NCBI GenBank assembly: GCA_002050235.1
Contig: MWST01000012.1
Coordinates: forward strand, 1 to 64,000
Reading direction: 5' to 3'
Origin: Polyangiaceae bacterium UTPRO1
Lineage (GTDB): Bacteria; Desulfobacterota; Binatia; UTPRO1
Length of the DNA stretch: 64,000 nucleotides
Made by a program: the position numbers and the translations under genes. Shown here piece by piece: positions 8,501 to 16,616 of this stretch (the first letter of the stretch is position 1; every line of letters starts with the position of its first letter). Below the pieces are notes generated by a model, which did no database searches, was not told the DNA's origin, and was given only the letters and a program-made list of their open reading frames with translations.

Positions 8501-8730
8501 TCGTCCGCGGCACCGCCGACCTCGTGATCGAGCACGGGAGCGGCTTCGCCATCGTCGACCACAAGAGCTTTCCGGGGACGGTGGAGCAGGCGGTGCGCCG
8601 GGCAGCCGGCTACGCGGGGCAGCTCGCCGCCTACGCGGCCGCCGTTGCCGCGGCGCGAGAGCAACCCGTGACCGGTAGCTTCGTCCACCTGCCGGTACTG
8701 GGGCTGATCGTGGAGCTGCGTTCGCCGTGA
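5581..8730 (+). CDS. addA: AddA-like UvrD/REP helicase-nuclease
   Basis: A 1049-residue superfamily 1A helicase. Walker A is ASAGSGKT at 9-16, and the Walker B/motif II is DEFQDT at 332-337. Later motifs include VGDQKQSIFGFRG (motif III), SWRSRPELV (motif IV), STWHSAKGLEWPVT (motif V) and LLYVGWTRARD (motif VI). A C-terminal nuclease carries Asp980 (GTADLVI) and Asp993-His-Lys995 (VDHKSF), the AddA arrangement. With the preceding AddB-like protein it would unwind and resect DNA ends and load RecA. The start codon follows the upstream stop with no gap, implying translational coupling. Confidence 0.9.
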   Translation: MGRIEIISASAGSGKTHRLTEVLNEAIAAGSARPDAVLATTFTNLAAAELQERTRTRLLRAGRIVDAHRLAAARIGTVNSVCGRLVAEFAFELGLAPDIRVIDERAASAALRRAMSRVVTAEDSECLADIKQRCDETLDWQADVNDIVALARANGIGADALERACARSIAGLLAFFAPAASDGGALDAALVAALEGFLAAVDREVDTTKKTQLVVSEAERCLGRMRRGLRLRWADWYRLQNLDVGKKSAAAKMPLTAAAAAHDRHPGLQEDLRTVCERVYAIAARTLRAYEDYKRAWGFIDFTDQEVLALALLDRADVRARLAGEIDLVLVDEFQDTSPLELAIFLRLAEVAKRSVWVGDQKQSIFGFRGTDPALMDAAVDTILAGAEPETLPKSWRSRPELVALTSDVFARAFAHHGVPESRVRLEAESASESPELGPVVERWRLPAKNRSEDAAYLAAAVSDLLADSEVMVRDRELAGPRPLRPGDVAVLCYQNTTCASLARELAALGVRAVLPRTGLMKTPEALLVLAGLRLFVDNQDTLALAELARLTAYPAAGDEWLADLMARPAREAFAAIDVAERLAAARRAEPHAGALAAFDAVLEAVDAREHCLAWGDAATRLANLDRLRAHAVTYADLCTSDGRSCTPAGLVAAFAELEASDRDARAADVQEDAVVVSTWHSAKGLEWPVTVLFDLDRDPRYTALGVQVVTDRAEFDATDPLAERWVRYWPQPYHPAQTKARFHDRLRQAPETDAARRREERQALRLLYVGWTRARDRIVLAGRPGCLGSGMVGRLQDVAGRPLLTEAPSPADGPVADLVWAGRPVRVRVRDAVLHDAVPRDAVPGRGYVAPGRRSHPPAIVVPSEMAPSERAAEAATVERCGDRLRLGANPDMQRVGEAVHGFLAADRPTFAAAERRDIAAGLLQRWDVAGVLRVDDLLRASERLRTWVASRFPGAVWHREWPLQHRQPNGTIVRGTADLVIEHGSGFAIVDHKSFPGTVEQAVRRAAGYAGQLAAYAAAVAAAREQPVTGSFVHLPVLGLIVELRSP

Positions 8731-8740
8731 AGGGATCGAG

Positions 8741-9073
8741 CTAACGGCGGTAGCCGTGATATCCGTTACGTCCGTGGCCGCCGTGCCAGCCATGCCCGCC
8801 GCCGTGCCAGCGCCGCGCTCCCCAGCCGCCTACGTATACGCCGCCGTAGGACGGGCGGTAGCCGTAATAATAGGAAGGGGCGTAGTACGGCCGCGGATAG
8901 TACACGGGCGGTGGGGGCGGGTAGTAGAGCGGCGGGGCCGGCGCATAGATCGCCACGCCCGGTAGCGGAATCCCGATTGCGATGTCGACACCGGCCGATG
9001 CTCCGGAGACATCTACCGATAACGACATGGCGAGCGCGATTCCGACTATGGTCAGCAGGGTGATCTTCTTCAT
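8741..9073 (-). CDS. Small exported Pro/Tyr/Gly/His-rich protein
   Basis: 110 residues with a clear signal peptide (MKKITLLTIVGIALAMSLSV, predicted cleavage after ASA). The mature part has a short hydrophobic start, then PPPPPVYYPRPYY-type proline/tyrosine tracts and a tail rich in Gly, His and Trp. Such low-complexity exported proteins occur widely without assigned function. The ATG at 9073 is preceded by a good GAGGAGGG ribosome-binding site about ten bases upstream. The gene diverges from the DUF6600-like gene at 9264, with a 190-bp shared upstream region. Confidence 0.75.
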   Translation of the reverse strand: MKKITLLTIVGIALAMSLSVDVSGASAGVDIAIGIPLPGVAIYAPAPPLYYPPPPPVYYPRPYYAPSYYYGYRPSYGGVYVGGWGARRWHGGGHGWHGGHGRNGYHGYRR

Positions 9074-9263
9074 GGTGGTGAGACCCTCCTCGGGGCGCGA
9101 CCAACGCGAGAAGAGCGATCGAGTTGCGGCGTGCTCCCCGGATCTCGCACCTTGTATCCCGCGATCGACCGCTGTGTCATCGTCGACGTTCCCGGCGACC
9201 GCGTCCCTGCGGTGGTTGCTTTGTTGAAGGCCGCGCTTCGGTTCCCAAAGGAGGACTCTCACG

Positions 9264-11633
9264 ATGATTCGGCGACCTCGCCTCGGTCGTATCTTCTGCT
9301 CGTGTCTCATAGCCTCGGCGCTCTGGATCCCGAGCGCCCGCGCGCAGCAGGCGCGCGCCGTCGGCGTCACGCCCCCCCGGCTGTCGTTCGTGGACGGGGA
9401 CGTATCGTATTGGCGCCCCGGCGCTGACGATTGGGTCCGGGCGCAGATCAACACTGCCCTCGGCGCCGGCGACTCGCTCTATGCCGATAGCGGCGGCAAC
9501 TTCGAGCTCGAGATCGGCACTCGCGCCTATGTCCGCGGCGGCCCGGGGACGCAGCTCGGCATCGATTCGCTGGAGACCGGGTACCTGCAGCTCCGGGTGC
9601 CTGCCGGCTACGCGGCGGTGGATCTGCGCCGCATCCCGGAAGGTCAGGAGATCGAGCTCGATACGCCGAACGGCGCCTTCCTGATCTCGCTTCCCGGGTA
9701 CTACCGCTTCGACGTCGATGATCGGGCGACGCGCTTCACGGTACGGCGCGGCGGCAGCGCCCGCGTCTTTCCGGCCGGCGCCAACGACGGAGTGGAGGTC
9801 GGCAGCAGCCAGACCGTCGTCGTGAGCGGTACCGACACGGCCGATCTTCAACGTGTGGCACCGGCGGACGAGGACGCCTGGGATCGCTGGAACTACGACC
9901 GCACCGCGAGCCTCGGCGGCGAGCCGCTCAGTGCCCGCTACGTCTCTCCCGAGGTGGCCGGCGTCGACGATCTCGATCGCTACGGCGACTGGCGGTCCAC
10001 GTCGTCGTACGGCGCAGTGTGGGTGCCGCGGGGCACCCCGTCGGGCTGGTCGCCGTACACCACCGGTCGTTGGGTGTGGGACGGCTACTACGGCTGGACC
10101 TGGGTCGACGACGCGCCCTGGGGCTGGGCGCCTTACCACTATGGTCGATGGTGCTGGGTCGACGGCTACTGGGGCTGGGCTCCGGGTCCGCTGGTAGCGC
10201 GTCCGGTCTACGCGCCGGCGCTGGTCGCGTTCTTCGGTAGCGGCGGCGTGAGCGTGTCTATCGGTATAGGCACACCGTTCGTTAGCTGGGTGCCGCTCGG
10301 CTGGGGCGAGCCGGTCGTGCCCTGGTGGGGTCCGCGCGGCTTCGTCGGCCGCCCGTACTGGGGCGGCTGGGGCGGACCGCGGGTCGTGAACAACACGGTC
10401 ATCAAGAACACCACCATCATCAACGTGAACAACATCAACTACTACGACAATGTTCGTCATCGCGCGGTGATCGGCGTCGACGGGAATCGCTTCGGGCGCG
10501 GGCGTCTCGAGACCGTGCGCGTCGACGCCGATCGTATGCGCACCATGCGGCCGGTGCGCGGCGAGCTCGGGATCCGGCCGGTGCGCGAAAGCCTCGTCCC
10601 GCGCGAGAGCCGCGGCCAGCAACCGCCCGCCCGCATCCAGAGCCGTCAGGTGGTCGCGACACGGGCGCCGCAAGATCCGTCGCGATTGCCGCGAGCGCGC
10701 GGACTGATTCGTGAAACCGATGCAGCCCGCCGTCCCGAGTCGCGTATCGTGGTGCCGCGCGGGAGCGGAATGAACCGCCTCGAGCGCGCCGGCGGACGGA
10801 CCGCGCCGCCGCCGACGCGGGGTGGGGTCGAGCGGGTTCCTCGCGAACCTGGCAGAGGCAGTACTGCCGCACCCGAGCTGCGCCGCGAGGGGGAGCTAAA
10901 CGAGCGCGGCGGTATCGAGCGCGGCACCGGGCGCAGCGAGCGCCCCGCGAGGACGCAGCAGTCCGAGCCGCCGGAGCGCGCGCAGCCGCCGTCCCGTCCC
11001 GTAGCGCCCGATTCGCCACGCTCGCGCAGTGGGGCATCGGGCGAGGCAGCCCCGCCACCGCGAACCGGAGCGGAGCGTCCGGAGGCACCGCGGATACAGC
11101 GCCAGGAGAGGCCGCGGATGCAGCGCCCGGAGGCGCCGCAGATACAACGTCAGGAGGCGCCGCGCATGCAGCGCCCGGAGGCGCCGCAGATGCAACGTCA
11201 GGAGGCGCCGCGGATGCAGCGCCCGGAGGCACCGCGGATGCAACGCCAGGAGGCGCCGCGGATGCAGCGCCCGGAGGCACCGCAGATGCAACGTCAGGAG
11301 GCGCCGCGGATGCAGCGCCCGGAGGTGCCGCGGATGCAACGCCAGGAGGCTCCGCGGATGCAGCGCCAGGAGGCGCCGCAGATGCAACGTCAGGAGGCGC
11401 CGCGGATGCAGCGCCCGGAGGTGCCGCAGATGCAACGTCAGGAGGCGCCGCGGATGCAGCGCCCGGAAGCGCCGCGGATGCAACGTCAGGAGGCGCCGCG
11501 GACGCAGCGCCCGGAGGCGCCGCAGATGCAACGTCAGGAGGCGCCGCGGACGCAGCGCCGTGACAGTCCGCCGCGTGGCGACGGGAATCGCGGTAGTGAC
11601 GCGAGCGACCGCGGCCGACGTGATCGCGATTGA
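9264..11633 (+). CDS. DUF6600/FecR-like exported protein with octapeptide repeat tail
   Basis: 789 residues. A signal peptide (cleavage near SARAQ) precedes a FecR-like beta region at about 35-190, with RLSFVDGDVSYWRPG at its start. A Trp/Tyr-rich module at about 245-320 contains WVPRGTPSGWSPY, GRWVWDGYYGWTW and GWAPYHYGRW, typical of DUF6600. An N/V/I-rich strand patch follows at about 375-390, then a basic Pro/Arg/Glu-rich tail with 19 tandem octapeptides. The tail looks disordered. The ATG is preceded by AAAGGAGG about nine bases upstream. Exact role unknown; probably periplasmic or envelope-associated. The following small gene overlaps its stop. Confidence 0.8.
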   Translation: MIRRPRLGRIFCSCLIASALWIPSARAQQARAVGVTPPRLSFVDGDVSYWRPGADDWVRAQINTALGAGDSLYADSGGNFELEIGTRAYVRGGPGTQLGIDSLETGYLQLRVPAGYAAVDLRRIPEGQEIELDTPNGAFLISLPGYYRFDVDDRATRFTVRRGGSARVFPAGANDGVEVGSSQTVVVSGTDTADLQRVAPADEDAWDRWNYDRTASLGGEPLSARYVSPEVAGVDDLDRYGDWRSTSSYGAVWVPRGTPSGWSPYTTGRWVWDGYYGWTWVDDAPWGWAPYHYGRWCWVDGYWGWAPGPLVARPVYAPALVAFFGSGGVSVSIGIGTPFVSWVPLGWGEPVVPWWGPRGFVGRPYWGGWGGPRVVNNTVIKNTTIINVNNINYYDNVRHRAVIGVDGNRFGRGRLETVRVDADRMRTMRPVRGELGIRPVRESLVPRESRGQQPPARIQSRQVVATRAPQDPSRLPRARGLIRETDAARRPESRIVVPRGSGMNRLERAGGRTAPPPTRGGVERVPREPGRGSTAAPELRREGELNERGGIERGTGRSERPARTQQSEPPERAQPPSRPVAPDSPRSRSGASGEAAPPPRTGAERPEAPRIQRQERPRMQRPEAPQIQRQEAPRMQRPEAPQMQRQEAPRMQRPEAPRMQRQEAPRMQRPEAPQMQRQEAPRMQRPEVPRMQRQEAPRMQRQEAPQMQRQEAPRMQRPEVPQMQRQEAPRMQRPEAPRMQRQEAPRTQRPEAPQMQRQEAPRTQRRDSPPRGDGNRGSDASDRGRRDRD
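11091..11546 (+). repeat. 24-bp tandem repeat coding for 19 octapeptides
   Basis: Nineteen in-frame 24-bp units encode variants of RMQRPEAP and QMQRQEAP. Pro/Gln alternates at position 5, so many units pair into 48-bp blocks. A partial unit follows at 11547. Near-identity at DNA level (CAGCGCCCGGAGGCGCCG and CAACGTCAGGAGGCGCCG types) points to recent slippage or unequal recombination, so copy number probably varies between strains. It is not a CRISPR array: there are no unique spacers and the array is fully coding. Confidence 0.93.
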
Positions 11634-11848
11634 TGGCAGGCAGAGATACCAGTCGGCCGACCGCTAGCCGTTCGTCGCGCTACGTCGCAATCCTCATCGG
11701 AGTGATCGGCGGCTACGTCGTCGGTCGCATGCTCGAGGATCGTCTGCCGTGGGAGCACGCGCGAATGCTGACCATGCCTCTCGGGGGGATGCTGGCTGGT
11801 ATAGTGGCTCGCTTCACGTTCTTTCGCGACTCGCCCTCCGATCGCTGA
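11633..11848 (+). CDS. Small two-helix membrane protein
   Basis: 71 residues. A basic Ser/Arg-rich N-terminus is followed by two hydrophobic segments, YVAILIGVIGGYVVG and MLTMPLGGMLAGIVA, with a short charged link. The ATG overlaps the stop of the repeat-tailed gene (TGATG at 11631-11635), so it is likely translated by coupling. Family not recognised. Confidence 0.6.
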   Translation: MAGRDTSRPTASRSSRYVAILIGVIGGYVVGRMLEDRLPWEHARMLTMPLGGMLAGIVARFTFFRDSPSDR

Positions 11849-11874
11849 AGCTCGCTACCGGTTGCCTCTCGCCC

Positions 11875-12213
11875 TCAGCCTCTCGGCTTGCCCGGCGTGT
11901 AGATAGCCGTCGGTAGGGTGGCGACCTTGCCGCCCGTCGACCCGACGGCGTGCACCTTGCCGCTGCCGCTCTTGTCGACGCTGTCGATGCGGATCACGGC
12001 GTGGAGGGGGACGAGCGTGCGCTCGACACCGGCGAATTCGATCTTGAGTTTCTCCTCGGACGGATCGACCACGACGCTCGAGCGCTCGCCGAAGAGGAAC
12101 CCCTCGATTTCTACGAAGCCGAACATGTCGGCCGGGCCGACCTTCCGACAGTAGACTTCGTACACCTCGCTGTCGTTGCGGAAGGTGACGCGGTAGACGC
12201 GCTTTTTCGCCAT
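11875..12213 (-). CDS. DUF1820 family protein
   Basis: 112 residues beginning MAKKRVYRVTFRNDSEVYEV, the characteristic start of DUF1820. The family is small, beta-rich, cytosolic and widespread in proteobacteria, with no established function. The segment GFLFGERSSVVVDPSEEKLK and the ending SGSGKVHAVG fit the family. The ATG at 12213 is chosen; an in-frame upstream extension lacks family similarity. It diverges from tesB, and their upstream regions overlap in under 100 bp. Confidence 0.85.
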   Translation of the reverse strand: MAKKRVYRVTFRNDSEVYEVYCRKVGPADMFGFVEIEGFLFGERSSVVVDPSEEKLKIEFAGVERTLVPLHAVIRIDSVDKSGSGKVHAVGSTGGKVATLPTAIYTPGKPRG

Positions 12214-12302
12214 AGGGGCGAAGAGTACGGAGCGCTGCGGAGCTTGGCAACCGTATCGGGCTCGATGGCGTGTCCTGCCGGCCTCCGCTAGGTTCACGCG
12301 CC

Positions 12303-13220
12303 ATGAGCGATCCTGTGAACGGCGTACCCGGCGGCCAGGCGGCGCTAGACCAATTGGTCTCGATCCTCGACCTCGAAGAGCTCGAGTTGAATCTCTTTCG
12401 CGGCCGCACGCCGAAGGAGGACCGGGTGCGCGTCTTCGGCGGCCAGGTCGCCGGGCAAGCGCTCGTCGCCGCCGGCCGCACCGTCGAGGCCGGACTCGTC
12501 GTGCATTCGTTGCATTCCTACTTCCTGCGCCCCGGCGACCCGTCGATTCCGATCGTCTATCAGGTGGAGCGCCTGCGCGACGGCCGGAGCTTCACCACCC
12601 GCCGTGTGACCGCGATCCAGCACGGTCTGCCGATCTTCAACCTCTCGGCGTCGTTCCAGCGGCCGGAACGGGGCATCGAGCACCAGATCGCGATGCCGGA
12701 ATCGCCGGATCCCGAGGCGCTGCTCACGTTCCGGCAACGCATCGAGCCTTATCTCGGGCGCGCCGACCTGCACCCCGAGCTCAAGAAGTGGCTGCAGCGA
12801 GAGCGGCCGATCGATATGCGCTACGTGAACCCCCCGGACTATCTCGATCCCGAGCCGCACCCGCCCCATCAGCAGGTCTGGATCCGCGCCGACGGCAAGC
12901 TCCCGGACGAACCGCTGCTGCTGCACCAGTGCGTCGTCGCCTACGCATCCGACATGACGCTCATCGATACCGCGACGTTGCCGCATGCGATCCCGTGGTT
13001 CGATCAGAACGTGCAGATGGCGAGCCTCGACCACGCCATGTGGTTCCACCGCCCGTTCCGCGCCGACGATTGGCTGCTGTACACCCAGGAGAGCCCGATC
13101 GCGACGGGCGCGCGCGGCTTCACGACCGGGCGGCTCTATACGCGCGACGGCGTGCTCGTCGTGTCGGTCGCACAGGAAGGGCTCATCCGCCGGCGCGACG
13201 ACAAGAAGGGCGGGCGCTGA
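12303..13220 (+). CDS. tesB: Acyl-CoA thioesterase II
   Basis: 305 residues, matching the double-hotdog TesB family that hydrolyses medium- and long-chain acyl-CoA to free acid and CoA. FGGQVAGQALVAA in the N-terminal hotdog and LHSYFLRPGD are family signatures. The catalytic Asp, Thr/Ser and Gln regions are visible as YASDMTLID, SLDHAMWFHRPF and VAQEGLIR. ATG at 12303 gives the usual length; an upstream TTG would add eleven residues of no similarity. It neighbours an acyl-CoA synthetase on the opposite strand, so activation and hydrolysis of acyl-CoA are encoded side by side. Confidence 0.93.
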   Translation: MSDPVNGVPGGQAALDQLVSILDLEELELNLFRGRTPKEDRVRVFGGQVAGQALVAAGRTVEAGLVVHSLHSYFLRPGDPSIPIVYQVERLRDGRSFTTRRVTAIQHGLPIFNLSASFQRPERGIEHQIAMPESPDPEALLTFRQRIEPYLGRADLHPELKKWLQRERPIDMRYVNPPDYLDPEPHPPHQQVWIRADGKLPDEPLLLHQCVVAYASDMTLIDTATLPHAIPWFDQNVQMASLDHAMWFHRPFRADDWLLYTQESPIATGARGFTTGRLYTRDGVLVVSVAQEGLIRRRDDKKGGR

Positions 13221-13231
13221 GGCGCGGCGAC

Positions 13232-14791
13232 TCAGACGATCCGCGACTCGCGTCCCTGCCAGTAGCGCTCCTTCAGGAGCCGCTTGTAGAGCTTTCCGGT
13301 CGGGTGGCGCGGTAGCTCGGCCGCGAAGTCGATCGAGCGCGGACATTTGTAGTGCGCGAGATGTTGGCGGCAGAACTCCGTCAGCTCCGCGGCGAGCGCG
13401 GGTCCGGCCTCGGCCATGTCCACCGGCTGCACGACCGCCTTGACCTCTTCGCCGAAATCCTCGTTGGGGACGCCGAACACCGCGACGTCGTGCACCTTCG
13501 GGTGGGTGACGAGCAGGTTCTCGGCCTCCTGCGGGTAGATGTTGACGCCGCCCGAGATGATCATGTTGGCCTTGCGGTCGGTGAGGTAGAGGTAGCCGTC
13601 GGCGTCGACGTAGCCGATGTCGCCGATCGTCGAGGCGCCGTCGGCGCGGCGGCTGGCGCGCGTCTTCTCCTCGTCGTGCAGATACTCGAAGTAGCTGCCG
13701 CCCGCGAAGTAGATCGACCCCGCCTCGCCGACCGGCAGCTCGACGCCGTCGTCATCGAGGATCTTGATCGTGCCGAGGAGGGCGCGGCCGACCGAGCCCT
13801 TGTGCGCAAGCCACTCGTGCGAGTCGAGCGCGCAGAGGCCGTTGCCCTCGGTCCCGCCGTAGTACTCATGGATGATCGGGCCCCACCACGCGATCATTTG
13901 CTCCTTGACCGGGATCGGGCAGGGCGCGGCAGCGTGGATCGCGTGCGTCAGGCTCGAGATGTCGTAGCGCCGGCGGATCTCCGGGGGGAGCTTCAGGAGG
14001 CGTACGAACATCGTCGGCACGACCTGCGTGTGGGTGATGCGATGCCGTTCGACGAGGCGCAGGAACTCTTCGGCGTCGAAGTGCTCCATGATCACCGAGG
14101 TGCCGCCGAGGCGCTGGACGGCCAAATTGAAGCGCAGCGGCGCTGCGTGGTAGAGCGGCGCCGGCGAGAGGTAGCGCGTCTCCGGACCCATGGCGTAGAG
14201 CGCGGTCACCATCGCGATCAGCGCGTTCGGCGTACCCAGCGGATCGCCGCGCAGGGGGAACTTCACGCCCTTGGGACGTCCCGTCGTCCCCGACGAGTAG
14301 AGCAGGTCCGCGCCTTCGCGCTCGTCCGCGATCGGTGTCGCCGGCTCGCCGGCAACCGCGGCCTCGAACGAGTCGTAGCCGGCGATCGTGCCGCCGACCA
14401 TGAGCTTCTTGGCGACGTTGGGCAGGCGATCGCGGACCGCCGCTGCGAGCGGCGCCAGCGTCTGCGAGGTCACGAACACCTTCGCCCCGCAGTCGTTCAG
14501 GATGTACGCGAGCTCGTCTGCCGTGAGGTGAGTGCTGGCGGCGGTGTAGTAGAGCCCGGAACGCTGCGCCCCCCAGACGATCTCGTAGTAGCGCGCCGAG
14601 TTCTCCATGCAGATCGCTATGCCGTCGCCGAAGCCGAGCCCGGAGCGCCGGAGTATCTGCGCGACGCGATTCGAGGCAGCGTCGAGCGCGGCGTAGGTGA
14701 CGACCTCGTCCTCCCGCGAACCGGCATGTGCAGGTACCATGACATAAGCCGGTTTGTCCGGACGTGTCGTCGCGTGCGCGCCGGGGTGCAT
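13232..14791 (-). CDS. AMP-dependent acyl-CoA synthetase/ligase
   Basis: 519 residues of the adenylate-forming (ANL) superfamily: it activates a carboxylic acid with ATP and transfers it to CoA. The P-loop is LLYSSGTTGRPKGV; later motifs are EYYGGTEGNG, the GDIGYVDADGYLYLTDR hinge, and the C-terminal PTGKLYKRLL with the catalytic lysine. Similarity is to FadD-type medium/long-chain or aromatic acid ligases; the substrate cannot be read. ATG at 14791 is chosen because AAGGTGG lies six bases upstream; ATG at 14809 is an alternative. It converges with tesB, 11 bases apart. Confidence 0.9.
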   Translation of the reverse strand: MHPGAHATTRPDKPAYVMVPAHAGSREDEVVTYAALDAASNRVAQILRRSGLGFGDGIAICMENSARYYEIVWGAQRSGLYYTAASTHLTADELAYILNDCGAKVFVTSQTLAPLAAAVRDRLPNVAKKLMVGGTIAGYDSFEAAVAGEPATPIADEREGADLLYSSGTTGRPKGVKFPLRGDPLGTPNALIAMVTALYAMGPETRYLSPAPLYHAAPLRFNLAVQRLGGTSVIMEHFDAEEFLRLVERHRITHTQVVPTMFVRLLKLPPEIRRRYDISSLTHAIHAAAPCPIPVKEQMIAWWGPIIHEYYGGTEGNGLCALDSHEWLAHKGSVGRALLGTIKILDDDGVELPVGEAGSIYFAGGSYFEYLHDEEKTRASRRADGASTIGDIGYVDADGYLYLTDRKANMIISGGVNIYPQEAENLLVTHPKVHDVAVFGVPNEDFGEEVKAVVQPVDMAEAGPALAAELTEFCRQHLAHYKCPRSIDFAAELPRHPTGKLYKRLLKERYWQGRESRIV

Positions 14792-15015
14792 GGCGTGCCA
14801 CCTTGCCATCGTCGTGGCGCCCGGACCAGACCCGGCGGCTGGCGAGGCTGTCGTCGTATCACCGGTCAGCATCGCCCTTGTTGCCCCAGGGGTCCGTTTT
14901 CGCCACACCAGGAGCTGCAGTGTCGGCCACCGCTGCGCCTGCGCCGTCGCCGGCTCGGTGCGGATACGGTACGGTACGGAAGTTGTAAGAATCCTCGGCC
15001 AACGGAGCGCATTCT

Positions 15016-15321
15016 ATGGGCACGGCACGTACGACCTCGGTTCTGGGACTGGCATTGCTCGCGTGGATCATGACGGGCACAGGAGTGGCGCACGCCAAGG
15101 ATCTGCCGCCGGCCTACGGATCCTTCGGGACCGGTGCCGGCAGCGGCGCGGGTTTCGATCGTGACGCCGACGAAGAGGCCCCGCCTTCGAAGCCGAAGCC
15201 CCGGACGTCCTTCAAGGCTCGCGCGCCGGTCCGCCAGCCGCGGAAAGCGATCAAGACCAGTATCGACGGCAGCCTGGGCCACCGGGATTCGCGGGTCGAG
15301 GACGACGACGACGGTCTCTGA
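15016..15321 (+). CDS. Small exported hypothetical protein
   Basis: 101 residues. A hydrophobic signal peptide ending GVAHAKD precedes a Gly-rich stretch, a Pro/Lys/Arg-rich middle and an acidic tail (VEDDDDGL). No family recognised; the mature part is probably disordered. GGAG about eight bases before the ATG supports the start. It diverges from the acyl-CoA synthetase, with about 220 bp between them. Confidence 0.55.
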   Translation: MGTARTTSVLGLALLAWIMTGTGVAHAKDLPPAYGSFGTGAGSGAGFDRDADEEAPPSKPKPRTSFKARAPVRQPRKAIKTSIDGSLGHRDSRVEDDDDGL

Positions 15322-15401
15322 GCGGGGTCAGCTCGCGAGGCGCCGGCGTGCGACCGCGCCGCCTCGGTGGCGCGACGGCGAGGCGGCGGCGCCGGCCGCG
15401 A

Positions 15402-16616
15402 TCATCCGAGCGCACCGGCGGCGACGAGCTCGCTGATGCGGTCATCGTCGTAGCCGAGGATGGCCGCTAGCACCTCGTAGTTGTCGCGGCCGAGGGTGGG
15501 GGCGTCGCCGGCAACGACCGCCGGCGTCCGCGACAGCAGCGAGCGTGCGTTTTCGACCGGCGTCGTGCCGTAGGTCGGGTGTGCAAGCCGGCGGACGTGC
15601 TCGCGGTGGATGAGCTGCGGATCGGCGCAGAGCTCGGCGCTGCCAGCGACCACTGCCGCCGGCACGCCGGCCGCTTGCAACGCCGCCTCTGCCGCGTGCG
15701 CATCGCGGACCGCGGTCCACGCGGTGATCGCGGCGTCGAGGGCGGCGACGTTCGCCCGCCTCGCGGCGCCGCTCGCGAAGCGCGGATCGCGGGTCAGGCC
15801 TTCGTCGCCGAGCACGGACGCCAGGCCCGCGAACTGTGCGTCGTCGTGGACCGCGATCGCGATCCAGCGGTCATCGCCGGCGGCGGGATAGACGCCGTGC
15901 GGCGCCGCCTCGTCGTCGGCGTTGCCGTGCGCGCTCCGGATGCGACCGTTCACCGTGTAGTCGAGTATCGCCGGTGCCAGGAAGTGCAGCGACGCTTCCG
16001 CCTGCGCGAGGTCGATGAACTGGCCTTCGCCGGTGCGGCGGCGGTGATCGAGCGCGGCCAGGATCACGGCAGCGCTGAAGCGCGGCGCGATGTAGTCGGT
16101 GTAGGCTCCGAAGGGACCGGCCGGGGCGCGGTCCGGCCAACCGCAGAGCGCACCGAAGCCGGTGATCGAGTGGGCGAGGTTGCCGAAGCCGGCGTAGCGC
16201 GCGAGCGGTCCGGTCTGCCCCATGAGACAAGTGCTCAGCATGATGAGCGACGGATTCACTGCCCGGAGCGCCTCGTAGTCGAGCCCCATCGCCTGCATCG
16301 TGCCGGCGCTGTACGCCTCGGTGACGACGTCGGCCCAGCGCACCAGGTCGAGCAGGACCTCGCGGCCAGCGGGGGTGCCGAGGTCGAGGGTGAGCATGCG
16401 CTTCCCGGCGTTCATGTTGTGGAAGAGGACGGCGCTCTCGGACTCCGGCGGCAGCTCGTGGAACGGCATGATCGTGCGGCAGATGTCGGTGTGCTTGGGC
16501 GACTCGACCCGGACGATGACGGCGCCGTAGTCGGCGAGCATGCGGGTCGCAGCCGGGCCGGCGATCGCCCACATGAGGTCGAGGATCTTGACGTCGGCGA
16601 GCGCGGCTTCGGGCAT
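15402..16616 (-). CDS. CaiB/BaiF (family III) CoA-transferase, catalytic-type
   Basis: 404 residues of the formyl-CoA transferase fold, moving CoA between carboxylic acids. The start ILDLMWAIAGPAATRMLADYGA and the NAGKRMLTLDL segment are family signatures. Asp174 in GAYTDYIAP lines up with the catalytic Asp (Asp169 in formyl-CoA transferase) that forms the aspartyl-CoA anhydride. Its ATG overlaps the stop of the next upstream CoA-transferase gene (ATGA), so the two are co-translated. Substrate unknown; the acyl-CoA dehydrogenases nearby suggest activation of an organic acid for beta-oxidation-like degradation. Confidence 0.9.
   Translation of the reverse strand: MPEAALADVKILDLMWAIAGPAATRMLADYGAVIVRVESPKHTDICRTIMPFHELPPESESAVLFHNMNAGKRMLTLDLGTPAGREVLLDLVRWADVVTEAYSAGTMQAMGLDYEALRAVNPSLIMLSTCLMGQTGPLARYAGFGNLAHSITGFGALCGWPDRAPAGPFGAYTDYIAPRFSAAVILAALDHRRRTGEGQFIDLAQAEASLHFLAPAILDYTVNGRIRSAHGNADDEAAPHGVYPAAGDDRWIAIAVHDDAQFAGLASVLGDEGLTRDPRFASGAARRANVAALDAAITAWTAVRDAHAAEAALQAAGVPAAVVAGSAELCADPQLIHREHVRRLAHPTYGTTPVENARSLLSRTPAVVAGDAPTLGRDNYEVLAAILGYDDDRISELVAAGALG

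Noticed and set aside
11091..11546. Possible CRISPR-like array
   Set aside because: Repeats are contiguous, in frame and without unique spacers; no cas genes are present.
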